Source: a bacterium
GTDB lineage: Bacteria > Zhuqueibacterota > QNDG01 > JAGLOF01
Assembly: GCA_016934955.1 (NCBI GenBank)
Contig: JAFGRY010000017.1
Location: 62,001-126,000, forward strand
Direction: 5' to 3'
Length of the DNA: 64,000 bases
Below are positions 27,675 through 36,213 of this stretch, piece by piece. The notes below the pieces were generated by a model. That model ran no database searches and was not told the origin of the DNA. It saw nothing but the letters and a program-made list of their open reading frames with translations. The translations under genes were made by a program, and so were the position numbers. Within the stretch, counting starts at the first letter, position 1, and the number at the start of each line of letters is the position of its first letter.

Positions 27675-28604
27675 ATGCTCTACGTCTATCTTGGAACAGC
27701 ATTTATCGCCGTGTGTCTGCTCACCAGTTACCTGGTGCTCGCTTCCCGGTATGTTCGTAATCCGGCGCAGAAACGGATGGAAGAGCTGACGATTCCCGAA
27801 GAACAGCACAGCAAAAGAAAAAGAACAAAACGTGAAGCGCCGCGTCTTTCAGAAACCGGGAAAAAACTGCTTGTCCGGCTGGGAACGGTTACCCGGCTGA
27901 ATGAGGGAACACGATCAAAGCTGCAGGAGCGGCTGGCCCTCGCCGGGTACCGGCAGGAAGAGCACAGCAAGGTATTCGCGGGAGTGCAGACGGCGGCCGC
28001 GCTCATCGGTGCCGGCCTGACCCTGTATCTGGGGCTTTCAGGTCACCATCCGGCCGGCAAGATCGTTCTCATGTCCTTTCTCATGGCGCTGGCCGGCCAT
28101 AAAATGCCCGATGTCCTTCTTAACAGTAAAATACGAAAACGGCAGCTGGAGATTGGAGAGGAACTGCCGGACGCCCTCGATCTGCTGGTGATCACCGTCG
28201 AGGCGGGACTGGGGCTGAACGCCGCGATTATGAAAGTGGGGCAGGATCTCAGACTGCGCAGTCCGAGTATCGCGGAGGAATTCACGAAAGTAAATCAGGA
28301 TCTGCGCACGGGCATACCCCGGGAGGAAGCACTGCGGGATCTCGGTCAGCGGAACCAGGTTGAAGACCTGAAGATTTTTGTCGGAGCGCTCATTCTCGCC
28401 GACAGACTGGGAACCAGTATTGCCGATACGCTGCGAATTCAGGCCGATTCTTTGAGAACCCGGATTCGGCAGAAAGCACAGGAAAAGGCGGCAAAAGCGG
28501 CCGTTAAAATGCTGATTCCCCTGGTGCTGTTCATTCTTCCGGCGCTGATCATGATACTCATGGGTCCCGGATTGATTTCCGTGGTCAGAACGCTCAGCAA
28601 TTAA
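27675..28604 (+). CDS. tadC: Tad inner-membrane platform protein TadC
   Basis: 309 residues. Shares the T2SSF domain ('LPDALDLLVITVEAGLGLNA', 'IFVGALILADRLGTSIADTL') with TadB, and ends in a membrane helix ('LIPLVLFILPALIMILMG'). A basic stretch at 32-50 ('EEQHSKRKRTKREAPR') is a likely cytoplasmic linker. It starts nine bases after tadB and is the last recognisable tad gene; TadD and a prepilin peptidase are not present. Confidence 0.93.
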   Translation: MLYVYLGTAFIAVCLLTSYLVLASRYVRNPAQKRMEELTIPEEQHSKRKRTKREAPRLSETGKKLLVRLGTVTRLNEGTRSKLQERLALAGYRQEEHSKVFAGVQTAAALIGAGLTLYLGLSGHHPAGKIVLMSFLMALAGHKMPDVLLNSKIRKRQLEIGEELPDALDLLVITVEAGLGLNAAIMKVGQDLRLRSPSIAEEFTKVNQDLRTGIPREEALRDLGQRNQVEDLKIFVGALILADRLGTSIADTLRIQADSLRTRIRQKAQEKAAKAAVKMLIPLVLFILPALIMILMGPGLISVVRTLSN

Positions 28605-28623
28605 CGAAAGAGAAGGATACACC

Positions 28624-29598
28624 ATGCCGATCATCAATGCATCCACCGGTGAGCAGTATCCCCTCACTCTCACGCGGGCCGATCGTCTTCTCCCGAGACT
28701 CATGGGCCTGCTGGGGACAGAGAGTCTGGCAGGCGAGGCGCTGCACCTCACTCCCTGTGATTCCATCCATACCATCGGAATGAAGTATTCCCTTGATATA
28801 GTCTATCTGGACAGCGGGGGCCGGGTGCTGAAAACCGTTTCATCGCTGCGTCCAAACCGCGTGTCATCGGGACCGTCTCAGGCGGCTTCGGTGCTCGAGC
28901 TGCCCGCCGGATATGCTGAAAGGCACGGTATCGGGATCGGCGACCGGCTCACCCTTGTCCCGGACTCCAGAAACAGGACCTCCCAGCACGCCCTCACCGC
29001 CTTGTTTCACTGGCCCATAAATGTATTCCTGGGGATTCTCTGGAGCCGTTTTATTCTGCATTCAATCGAGAGTTGGCTCGCGAGCAGCGGTCCGCTTACC
29101 CTGGGCATTGTCATTCACAATACATTTCTCCTGATCCTCTTTCTTTCCAGGCGGAAAAGCAAGGAAGTCTCATCGCGCTTTGCCGACTGGCTTGTCCCCA
29201 TTCTCACTATGGCCTGTGTCATGATGCTCAAGCCCGGCCCCGTGACCACCGTCCCGGCGACGGTCCTGTCCATTGTGATTCAGTGCCTTGGAATGGCGTT
29301 CATGACACTCTCCCTGGTGAGCCTCGGCAGAAGTCTCGGTATTGTGCCGGCGAACCGCACCATCAAGTGTTCCGGCGCCTACCAGTGGATGCGGCATCCG
29401 CTTTATGCGGGAGAAATGGTGTTTTACATGGGCTTTCTGATCGGCAATTGCACTCCTTATAATTCGTTTCTGGTGGTTTCTATTCTTTCCGGCCAGATAT
29501 GGAGAGCCTTTGCCGAAGAGCGGCTGCTTCTTCATGACAGGCAGTACAGGCGGTATATCCGCAGGGTGCGTTTCCGTTTCATTCCGGGACTTTTCTGA
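28624..29598 (+). CDS. DUF192 domain fused to isoprenylcysteine methyltransferase-like membrane domain
   Basis: 324 residues. Residues 1-118 are a DUF192 domain ('ADRLLPRLMGLLGTESLAGE', 'PCDSIHTIGMKYSLDIVYLD', VLELPAGYAERHGI). DUF192 genes often sit beside Tad loci. From about 135 on there are five or so membrane helices ending in the ICMT/PEMT signature 'SGAYQWMRHPLYAGEMVFYM' and a final 'EERLLLHDRQYRRYIRRVRF', which resembles S-adenosylmethionine-dependent membrane methyltransferases. The substrate is unknown. The start is 19 bases after tadC with an AAAGAGAAGGA site, so it probably belongs to the pilus operon. The fusion is in a single open frame. Confidence 0.8.
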   Translation: MPIINASTGEQYPLTLTRADRLLPRLMGLLGTESLAGEALHLTPCDSIHTIGMKYSLDIVYLDSGGRVLKTVSSLRPNRVSSGPSQAASVLELPAGYAERHGIGIGDRLTLVPDSRNRTSQHALTALFHWPINVFLGILWSRFILHSIESWLASSGPLTLGIVIHNTFLLILFLSRRKSKEVSSRFADWLVPILTMACVMMLKPGPVTTVPATVLSIVIQCLGMAFMTLSLVSLGRSLGIVPANRTIKCSGAYQWMRHPLYAGEMVFYMGFLIGNCTPYNSFLVVSILSGQIWRAFAEERLLLHDRQYRRYIRRVRFRFIPGLF

Positions 29599-29760
29599 AC
29601 GGGCTGAGACGGAGCGATCCCGCCGGATGGCTTTTTTCTGCAAACAGCACCAATCGTTCTCCTTTGACGGTTGCACGCACACATACCCGGATGAAGGCGG
29701 AGGGAAGAGTTATCCCGCAGATGACACCCGTTCCCGCTGTTTGTTCAGAAGGGTAGGTGA

Positions 29761-29796
29761 AAACAGCCCATCCCTGATGACCGGGATGGGCTGTTT
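29761..29796. terminator. Strong terminator-like hairpin after the Tad locus
   Basis: A perfect 14-bp stem (29761-29774 with 29783-29796) and an 8-nt loop, ending in TTT on the + strand and flanked by A residues on the other side. It is 160 bases downstream of the DUF192 fusion gene and marks the end of the pilus operon. The T-run is short. Confidence 0.75.
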
Positions 29797-29984
29797 ATGC
29801 GTGCCGCCGGCGAATAATACTTGACTATTAGGCATCCTTCTGCTACATTCTAATATTCCATCTCAATCAGGTGTCACTCTCAGAGTACCCGAACATGGTT
29901 GCCGGATCCCGGAATGACAGCGGCGGCGTGGGATTGCGGTACTTCCGTTCCTTGGACGCGGCTCATTGGCAAGGCAGTGCAGTG

Positions 29985-30515
29985 ATGGAAACGTTTATAC
30001 CCCGCAAGAATCTCGTCATCAGTCCCGAATTTTCCCGGCAGCGGCAGAACATGCTGCGCGAGCTGGAAAAGGCGGACATCGATCCGCCCATTTCCTCGCT
30101 TATCGCCCGCCTCAACGCCCTGCCCTGCTGTTTCACTATCCAGTGCTGTCACGGCCATTTCGTTTCGCCGGCCGGAGACCTGATCCAATCCCTGGCGACG
30201 GCAGCCGATTATCAGCAGAGCGGGGAAGTAGAATACCGGATCGCCTACATCGCATGCTGCATTGAAAACAGCGCCGGCGGGAAAATTCTTCTCGCCGCAC
30301 TGGAACAGGTGTCCGATCTGGAACCGCAGTACGTTCAATTCGGCTCTGCCGGCTGGTTCTGGGATCAGTACCCTAATTCCTACGTGCTGCAGGTCGAGCC
30401 CGAGAGGTTCGCCTGTCAGGATACGGCGCTGCTTTCGTACCGGGAAGCGTGTCTTGTGGAAGAGGTTCGGGACGGTGTGTTCAACCGGCTGCGGGATATC
30501 CTGAATCAGTTTTAG
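29985..30515 (+). CDS. Conserved hypothetical cytoplasmic protein
   Basis: 176 residues from ATG 29985, where conserved-looking sequence starts ('FIPRKNLVISPEFSRQRQNM'); in-frame starts at 29871 and 29895 add unlikely sequence. The core 'LNALPCCFTIQCCHGHFVSP' has four Cys and a His close together, hinting at metal binding, and a later segment 'EYRIAYIACCIENSAGG' repeats the Cys-rich style. I have seen this family as an uncharacterised protein in many FCB-type genomes. No signal peptide. Confidence 0.6.
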   Translation: METFIPRKNLVISPEFSRQRQNMLRELEKADIDPPISSLIARLNALPCCFTIQCCHGHFVSPAGDLIQSLATAADYQQSGEVEYRIAYIACCIENSAGGKILLAALEQVSDLEPQYVQFGSAGWFWDQYPNSYVLQVEPERFACQDTALLSYREACLVEEVRDGVFNRLRDILNQF

Positions 30516-30584
30516 CACGATGCTGTTCTCGAAATCCCGGCAGCCGGCAACTCATTCATCCATGGGTATCAAAGGAGGGCGATC

Positions 30585-31307
30585 ATGAAGGCAATCAGGA
30601 CGGTGGTTTTCTTTTTCATCGCGGTGTGCCTCCTGTCAGGTGGTGCCGCGGCACAGGACAGGGCCGAGAAGGCCGGAATGGGGTATTCCATCTTCGGCCA
30701 GAGCTATGTGGGCATCGACGACCTGAACGAGGCGTTGAAAGGCAAGGGGTACGGTGCCCTTTCCGACAAATTCTTTTCGGTGGGCGGCGGCGGGCACACT
30801 ATCGTCAACGGACGCTGGATCCTCGGCGGTGAGGGACATACACTGCTCGGTGACGCGGTTGTCACCGGCGACGTCACGAGTTCATTGATGATCGGGTATG
30901 GGTTCTTCGATATCGGCTACCTGCTGTTTTCCAAAGCCGACCTCAATTTCTACCCGCTTCTCGGAATCGGCGGCGGCGGGATGTCGCTGAACATCGGTGA
31001 GGATATCGCCATGATTTCCATGGACGAAGCGCTCGACAATCCGAACCGCGGTATCTCGTTGAGCACCGCTGAATTTCTGCTGAACATCGGTGTTGGCCTC
31101 GATTATCTGATCGCATTCGGCAGAGATGAGACGGGCAGGGGCGGCATGCTGCTCGGTGTCAGGGCGGGCTATACCTTTTCGCCCTTCAGCGGAGGCTGGT
31201 CTGTCGGTGATGTCGAGGTGACAGGGGCGCCGGAGATCGGGATTACCGGACCCTACATCCGTATCATGATCGGCGGCGGCGGTGTCGCCGTTCAGAACGG
31301 GTCCTGA
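30585..31307 (+). CDS. Secreted glycine-rich, probable outer-membrane beta-barrel protein
   Basis: 240 residues with an AAAGGAGG site and signal peptide ending AAAQ. The mature part alternates amphipathic strands with Gly-rich turns ('KFFSVGGGGHTIVNGRW', 'LLGIGGGGMSLNI', 'MLLGVRAGYTFSPFSGGW') and ends with an aromatic or hydrophobic strand. This matches small outer-membrane barrels found in FCB bacteria. Its function is unknown. It is followed by a terminator-like stem and seems monocistronic. Confidence 0.65.
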   Translation: MKAIRTVVFFFIAVCLLSGGAAAQDRAEKAGMGYSIFGQSYVGIDDLNEALKGKGYGALSDKFFSVGGGGHTIVNGRWILGGEGHTLLGDAVVTGDVTSSLMIGYGFFDIGYLLFSKADLNFYPLLGIGGGGMSLNIGEDIAMISMDEALDNPNRGISLSTAEFLLNIGVGLDYLIAFGRDETGRGGMLLGVRAGYTFSPFSGGWSVGDVEVTGAPEIGITGPYIRIMIGGGGVAVQNGS

Positions 31308-31341
31308 CACGAACCAGGCTGAGATTCCGGCACCCATTGCA

Positions 31342-31378
31342 CAGGCCGGGTGGCCCGTTCCATCCGGTACCCGGCCTG
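31342..31378 (+). terminator. Terminator-like hairpin
   Basis: Perfect 10-bp GC-rich stem CAGGCCGGGT (31342-31351) with ACCCGGCCTG (31369-31378), 17-nt loop, followed after five bases by the T-rich TTATTTCCTT. It is 34 bases after the stop codon of the barrel-like gene. Confidence 0.6.
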
Positions 31379-31563
31379 CCGCGTTATTTCCTTCATTGGC
31401 CGTCCGTCCACGTCACTCCAGGAACTGCTTGCACCGATGCCTGCGGCATGCTATATTATTCTGCTCAAAGTGATGATATCCCGACTCTTTCGGAGCCAAC
31501 GATATTCAGCATGACGGTACATACGGCGGCGGCCACACCCCCGCCGGCTGGGAGGATCTTTCG

Positions 31564-32223
31564 ATGACTGAGCCTGAATCGATTCCCGCCGGCAGGTTTT
31601 CCGTCTGGCTGCAGAGAATAATCGCTGCACTGCGGGGAGGGAAGGCAATGGATGTGCCCTGCCGGTCCTGCAGCGCCTGCTGTGAGTCCGCCTATTTTAT
31701 TCAGATTCATCCCGGTGAGCGGCGAACCCTGGAAGTGATTCCCGGGGAGCTGCTGTTTCCTGCCCCCGGTCTGCCGAGCGGTCACGTGGTGCTCGGATTC
31801 GATGAGAAGGGCAGATGCCCCATGTTCGGGCCTCAGGGGTGTTCGATTTATTCCCGCAGACCGCGAACGTGCCGGGTGTACGACTGCCGGATATTCGCGG
31901 CTACAGGCATTCCCGCCGGGGCGGACAAACAGCTGGTGGGTGAACGGGCGCAGCGGTGGCAATTCGATTTCACGACCCCGGAGGACACCGGGATGTACTC
32001 TGCCGTGAGGAATGCAGCCCGCTTCCTGGAGGAGCGGGCGGGGCTGCTTCCCCGGGGGTTTGTGCCTGTTAATACCACACAGCGGGCGATGCTCGCTCTT
32101 TCGCTTCATGATGTATTCTACCAGGAGGATGCGGGGGGGCGATCATTGGAAGAAACAGCCGCGGCCGTGATTGAAGCCGCGACTGTTTGCAGGCAGGCCG
32201 GTGCCGCATCCGTCGGCGAATGA
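31564..32223 (+). CDS. YkgJ-type cysteine-cluster protein
   Basis: 219 residues; GGGAGG 8 bases before ATG 31564. The domain begins near residue 30 with 'VPCRSCSACCESAYFI' (CxxCxxCC) and continues with 'CPMFGPQGCSIYSRRPRTCR' and VYDCRIF. This is the CxxCxxCC (YkgJ) cluster family thought to bind zinc or iron. Exact role unknown. The N-terminal 28 residues may be an extension, since an alternative ATG at 31648 lies just before the domain. Confidence 0.8.
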   Translation: MTEPESIPAGRFSVWLQRIIAALRGGKAMDVPCRSCSACCESAYFIQIHPGERRTLEVIPGELLFPAPGLPSGHVVLGFDEKGRCPMFGPQGCSIYSRRPRTCRVYDCRIFAATGIPAGADKQLVGERAQRWQFDFTTPEDTGMYSAVRNAARFLEERAGLLPRGFVPVNTTQRAMLALSLHDVFYQEDAGGRSLEETAAAVIEAATVCRQAGAASVGE

Positions 32224-32290
32224 CGCGCATGGGCGGTGTGCCGGCGAACAGCGAAACATGGACAATTCATCACAGTAAAGGAGAGATCGG

Positions 32291-33658
32291 ATGCACAAGC
32301 GAATCACCATACCGGTACTGCTGCTGATCACCGGCATGCTGTTGCCGTCCTGTCAGCGGCCCCCTGTATACGGCGATCCTGAGACGGCGGACGCGGTGAG
32401 GCGGGAGTTTCTGCACGCCTGGAACGGGTATAAAACGTACGCCTGGGGTCATGACGCGCTGAAACCGCTCTCCGGGGGATGGAGGGACTGGTACGGCGCC
32501 TCCCTGCTGATGACGCCGGTCGACGCGTTTGACACCATGGTGCTCATGGGCCTGCAGGATGAGGCGGAAGAGGCAAAGCGCCTCATCATCGATTCGCTCG
32601 GTTTTGACCACGACTTCGATGTCCAGGTATTCGAAGTGACGATCAGGCTCCTGGGGGGGCTGCTCTCGGCCTATCAGATGGATGGGGATCCCCGATTTCT
32701 GACGCTGGCCGACGATCTGGGCCGCCGCCTGCTGCCGGCGTTCGGTTCGGCAACCGGCATGCCCTACCGCTATGTCAATCTTCGCAGCGGCGCGGTCAGG
32801 GACGGGGTGAACAATCCGGCGGAAATCGGCACCCTGATGCTCGAGTTCGGCACTCTCGCAAGACTGACCGGAAACGACGTCTACTACGACGCGGCGAAGA
32901 AAGCGGTGCAGGAGGTGTTCAGCAGGCGTTCGCAGATCGGTCTTGTCGGTACCCAGATCGATGTGGAGACGGGCAGGTGGGTCAATCCCCAATCCCATAT
33001 CAGCGGCATGATCGATTCCTATTACGAATATCTGCTCAAAGCCTGGCTGCTGTTCAAGGACGGGGATTTCCTTGACATGTGGAAGCCGTCCATCGAGTCC
33101 GTCAACAGGTACCTGGCCGATGAGAGGGAAAACGGCCTCTGGTACGGATCTGCCGACATGAACAGCGGCGAACGCACCGCCACCCGTTTCGGCGCCCTTG
33201 ATGCCTTTTTCCCCGCTCTCCTTGCCCTGGGAGGAGAGAGTGAGCGGGCCCGGGACCTGCAGGCATCCTGCCTGAACATGTGGCGTCTGCACGGCATCGA
33301 ACCCGAACAGCTGGATTATACGACGATGACGGTGCTGCATCCCGCATATCCGCTGCGGCCGGAGATCATGGAGTCCGCCTATTATCTGTACACATATACG
33401 CAGAGCGGCGAATACCGTGAGATGGGCCGGATGTTTTTCCGGGATCTGATCCGTCACTGCCGGACGGAGCATGGATACGCTGCGCTGCGAAGCGTCGTTA
33501 CCAAGGAGAAGAGCGACGGCATGGAGAGTTTTTTCCTGGCGGAAACGCTGAAATATCTCTACCTGCTATTCGCCGATCCATCCGTGCTCGATCTAAATGA
33601 GGTAGTCTTCAATACGGAAGCCCATCCGCTGCGGAACACCTGGCAGCAGAAGCCGTGA
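32291..33658 (+). CDS. GH47 family alpha-mannosidase, lipoprotein
   Basis: 455 residues. AAAGGAGA site, and a lipoprotein signal with lipobox LLPSC. GH47 motifs are in order: 'GWRDWYGASLLMTPVDAFDT', 'FEVTIRLLGGLLSAYQ' (acidic residue), 'SHISGMIDSYYEYLLKAW' (Asp), 'LRPEIMESAYYLY' (Glu) and the hallmark TEAHPL near the C-terminus, whose Thr helps bind calcium. GH47 enzymes are inverting, calcium-dependent alpha-1,2-mannosidases; most are eukaryotic N-glycan trimming enzymes, and bacterial ones are few. Surface anchoring suggests removal of alpha-1,2-mannose from external glycans, perhaps of algal or fungal origin. Confidence 0.93.
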   Translation: MHKRITIPVLLLITGMLLPSCQRPPVYGDPETADAVRREFLHAWNGYKTYAWGHDALKPLSGGWRDWYGASLLMTPVDAFDTMVLMGLQDEAEEAKRLIIDSLGFDHDFDVQVFEVTIRLLGGLLSAYQMDGDPRFLTLADDLGRRLLPAFGSATGMPYRYVNLRSGAVRDGVNNPAEIGTLMLEFGTLARLTGNDVYYDAAKKAVQEVFSRRSQIGLVGTQIDVETGRWVNPQSHISGMIDSYYEYLLKAWLLFKDGDFLDMWKPSIESVNRYLADERENGLWYGSADMNSGERTATRFGALDAFFPALLALGGESERARDLQASCLNMWRLHGIEPEQLDYTTMTVLHPAYPLRPEIMESAYYLYTYTQSGEYREMGRMFFRDLIRHCRTEHGYAALRSVVTKEKSDGMESFFLAETLKYLYLLFADPSVLDLNEVVFNTEAHPLRNTWQQKP

Positions 33659-33758
33659 TCTCCTGTCTGCATGCCATACGCAGAGGGTGGCGGCCGATCC
33701 CGGCCGTGTGCCGCGGAGAAAGGCCGGTGGCGCCGAGTGATCATTGTAGGGAATGTGT

Positions 33759-34109
33759 ATGAATCCTGTTCTTACCACCACGTTGCTGCTCTGCTGCAGT
33801 AATATTTTTATGACATTCGCCTGGTATGGACACCTTCGCAACCTCGCCCATAAACCCTGGATTGTCGCGGCACTTGTAAGCTGGGCCATCGCCCTGCTTG
33901 AATACCTCCTGCAGGTGCCGGCTAACCGGATCGGACACCAGGTGTTGACGGTCGGCCAGCTGAAGATCCTGCAGGAGGCGGTGACGCTGACCGTCTTCGT
34001 TCCCTTCTCATTTTTCTACCTGAAGGAGAAAGTGTCCACCGATTATCTCTGGGCGGGCATCTGCATACTGGGAGCGGTATTTTTCATCTTCAGAAGCAAA
34101 CTGTCCTGA
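33759..34109 (+). CDS. DMT-type small membrane protein (DUF486)
   Basis: 116 residues from the second of two close ATGs; AGGGA at 33748-33752 suits it. Four membrane helices with the DUF486 motifs 'FMTFAWYGHLRNL' and 'YLLQVPANRIGH', ending 'WAGICILGAVFFIFRSK'. Related to the drug/metabolite transporter superfamily in a half-size form. Substrate unknown. Confidence 0.85.
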   Translation: MNPVLTTTLLLCCSNIFMTFAWYGHLRNLAHKPWIVAALVSWAIALLEYLLQVPANRIGHQVLTVGQLKILQEAVTLTVFVPFSFFYLKEKVSTDYLWAGICILGAVFFIFRSKLS

Positions 34110-34157
34110 TGCCGGTGAGCCTCCTGAGATAATCGCGGCATTCGTGAGAAATCCGCA

Positions 34158-36023
34158 TCAATCACTCTTTTGCAGAATGTGCCGAATTTTCTCGAGGAGC
34201 AGTTTCTTCGTCACGGGTTTTACAAGGTAATCCACGGCACCGAGTTCTCTGCTTTGGATCTCCAGCTCTTCGTTGTGGTATCCTGTGATGAAAATAAGCG
34301 GGATTTCAATCCCCTTCTTTTTCATCTGTTCAAGGAGCTGCAGGCCGTCCATATTGGGCATTTTAATGTCGGAGATGACAAGATCAAATGATTCCCTGGC
34401 GATACGCATGAGCGCTTCGATGCCGTCGGATACGAGATGGATGACATACCCTTCGTTGAGAAGATATCGTTCGATAACGGTTCGCACCCGCCGGTCATCT
34501 TCCGCCAGGAGGATTGAAATGGCCTTGTTCTTCCGATCCGGATGCTTTTTCCCCGCAGACGCGGTGAGCAGTTCCCTTACAAGCTCGTCCAGGGGCACTG
34601 TTGCATAGGTCGAGGCGTAATCCGACATGGCATAGGGCAGGATGAGTTCACCATTAATGATCATCGCACCGCATGAATACACCACATTCGGTACATACCC
34701 TGAACGTTCCTCTTCGGTGGGAGTGAGCAGCGGTTCCTTAAGCATGCCGATGAGTTTTCCCGGATCTTCCAGATCGAGAAGGATGGCACTGAGGCAGTAG
34801 GTCCGCATGGGTCCCACCCCGTGGGTAATGACCAGCCATCCATGTTCTGTCTCGATGGGTGATCCGGCGTTGCCGACCTGAACAAGCTCCCAGGGGTGGA
34901 CGGGCTCCTGGATTTTTTTTGCCTGCCGCCAGAGGCTGATCGTATCGGCGAACATTATATAGTTGTTCTCGCCGTCAATTCTGGAAAGCATGGCGTATTG
35001 ACCGTTGATCTTTCGCGGGAAGAGAGCGAGGCCCTTGTTGTGCCCGTATTCGCCGTTGATGGGCATTACTTTGAAATTATAGAAATCCTTGGTCTCGATA
35101 AGTTTGGGAAGAATCGTATATCCGTTGTAGGCGGTATATGTCGCGTAGTAGGTGACACTGCCGTCATCATCGATAAATCGCACGAAGCGGGCGTCTTCGA
35201 TGCCGTTGCTCTCTGAGTATGATACGGGGAAAAGAATCCGTTCTGATAGAGCCGTATCGAGAGAAAACGTGACCTCATAGTGGGAAGTCGCCAGCCAGGT
35301 AATGGTGTGAATCGTCTGTTCACGGGTGGGGGAGATATTCTTCTCTTTCTTTACATTCGCGGCAGCGGCGAGTAGTTCGCCATAGATGAACGTGTCTCCC
35401 AGCTGATCCATCACCAGCAGGGCGTCATCCTCGTCTATCTTCATTTCTCCCAGTTTATTCATGAAGGTTTTTTTATCATAAACGTGCCGTGTGATAATTT
35501 CGGGAACATCAACCAGTTCTCCGGGCGGTTCGCAGGTGCAGTTGTTATGTGCGTCGATGATTCCGCTTCTGAAGGCGATGGATGAGATGTGCCCTTCCCC
35601 CGTCGCTCTGAAGCTGAAAATAACTCTTTTCTGTCCATTGCTTAAATTCCCCTGATAGGGATCTTCCACCATGGAAGGATTGAAAAAGGCCGCCGACTCA
35701 ATGGAGTATTCCATGGTGAAGTAGGCTCCTATTATCAGCCGTTTTTCGACAGGAATTGCCTCAGCATCCTGATCCAGGCGTGATACCAGGAACCTGACAC
35801 GGTCAAAACTGTTTTCAAAGATACGGGTGATGTTGCGGTGACGGGTTGAAAAATTCCGGAGGATCTGGTTTAATATATACCTGGAATCGACCTCCGTCAT
35901 GGCCAGAACGGTACCGATGATCCTCAACGCCCTTTTTTCGTTGCCCGGCATATAATATTTTGTAATGACACGCTTCGGGTCGGGGAAAAACCGTATCGTT
36001 TTTCTATTCACGGTGACTGACAT
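34158..36023 (-). CDS. GH130-type glycoside phosphorylase fused to response-regulator receiver domain
   Basis: 621 residues. The only recognised minus-strand gene in the window. Start codon complement at 36021-36023, preceded on its strand by AAGGGA at proper spacing. Residues 1 to about 480 match GH130 glycosidase-like proteins: N-terminal 'RKTIRFFPDPKRVITKYYMP', then 'NKGLALFPRKINGQYAMLSR', IDGENNYIMF, 'GNAGSPIETEHGWLVITHGV' and 'SCGAMIINGELILPYAMSD'. Residues 502-621 are a complete receiver domain: acidic pair 509-510, phospho-acceptor Asp552 (ISDIKMPNMDG), Thr580 and Lys602. GH130 enzymes phosphorolyse beta-mannosides; the receiver suggests control by phosphorylation, but no histidine kinase is nearby. 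Confidence 0.85.
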   Translation of the reverse strand: MSVTVNRKTIRFFPDPKRVITKYYMPGNEKRALRIIGTVLAMTEVDSRYILNQILRNFSTRHRNITRIFENSFDRVRFLVSRLDQDAEAIPVEKRLIIGAYFTMEYSIESAAFFNPSMVEDPYQGNLSNGQKRVIFSFRATGEGHISSIAFRSGIIDAHNNCTCEPPGELVDVPEIITRHVYDKKTFMNKLGEMKIDEDDALLVMDQLGDTFIYGELLAAAANVKKEKNISPTREQTIHTITWLATSHYEVTFSLDTALSERILFPVSYSESNGIEDARFVRFIDDDGSVTYYATYTAYNGYTILPKLIETKDFYNFKVMPINGEYGHNKGLALFPRKINGQYAMLSRIDGENNYIMFADTISLWRQAKKIQEPVHPWELVQVGNAGSPIETEHGWLVITHGVGPMRTYCLSAILLDLEDPGKLIGMLKEPLLTPTEEERSGYVPNVVYSCGAMIINGELILPYAMSDYASTYATVPLDELVRELLTASAGKKHPDRKNKAISILLAEDDRRVRTVIERYLLNEGYVIHLVSDGIEALMRIARESFDLVISDIKMPNMDGLQLLEQMKKKGIEIPLIFITGYHNEELEIQSRELGAVDYLVKPVTKKLLLEKIRHILQKSD

Positions 36024-36213
36024 TGGTGTCCCTTCTGATTTGATAAGGATTGCTGTGTCCCGGCCACTGTCCAGACAGGATTGGATGTACGGCGGATAAT
36101 ATACAACAACTCCGTCAAATAGCAAGGTTAAAATATTTTACTATTTATTAGGTTATTTCTGTGTATATTGGCCTTTGATACTGTCCGTGAAGAAATTCGT
36201 ATGGAAAATATAG

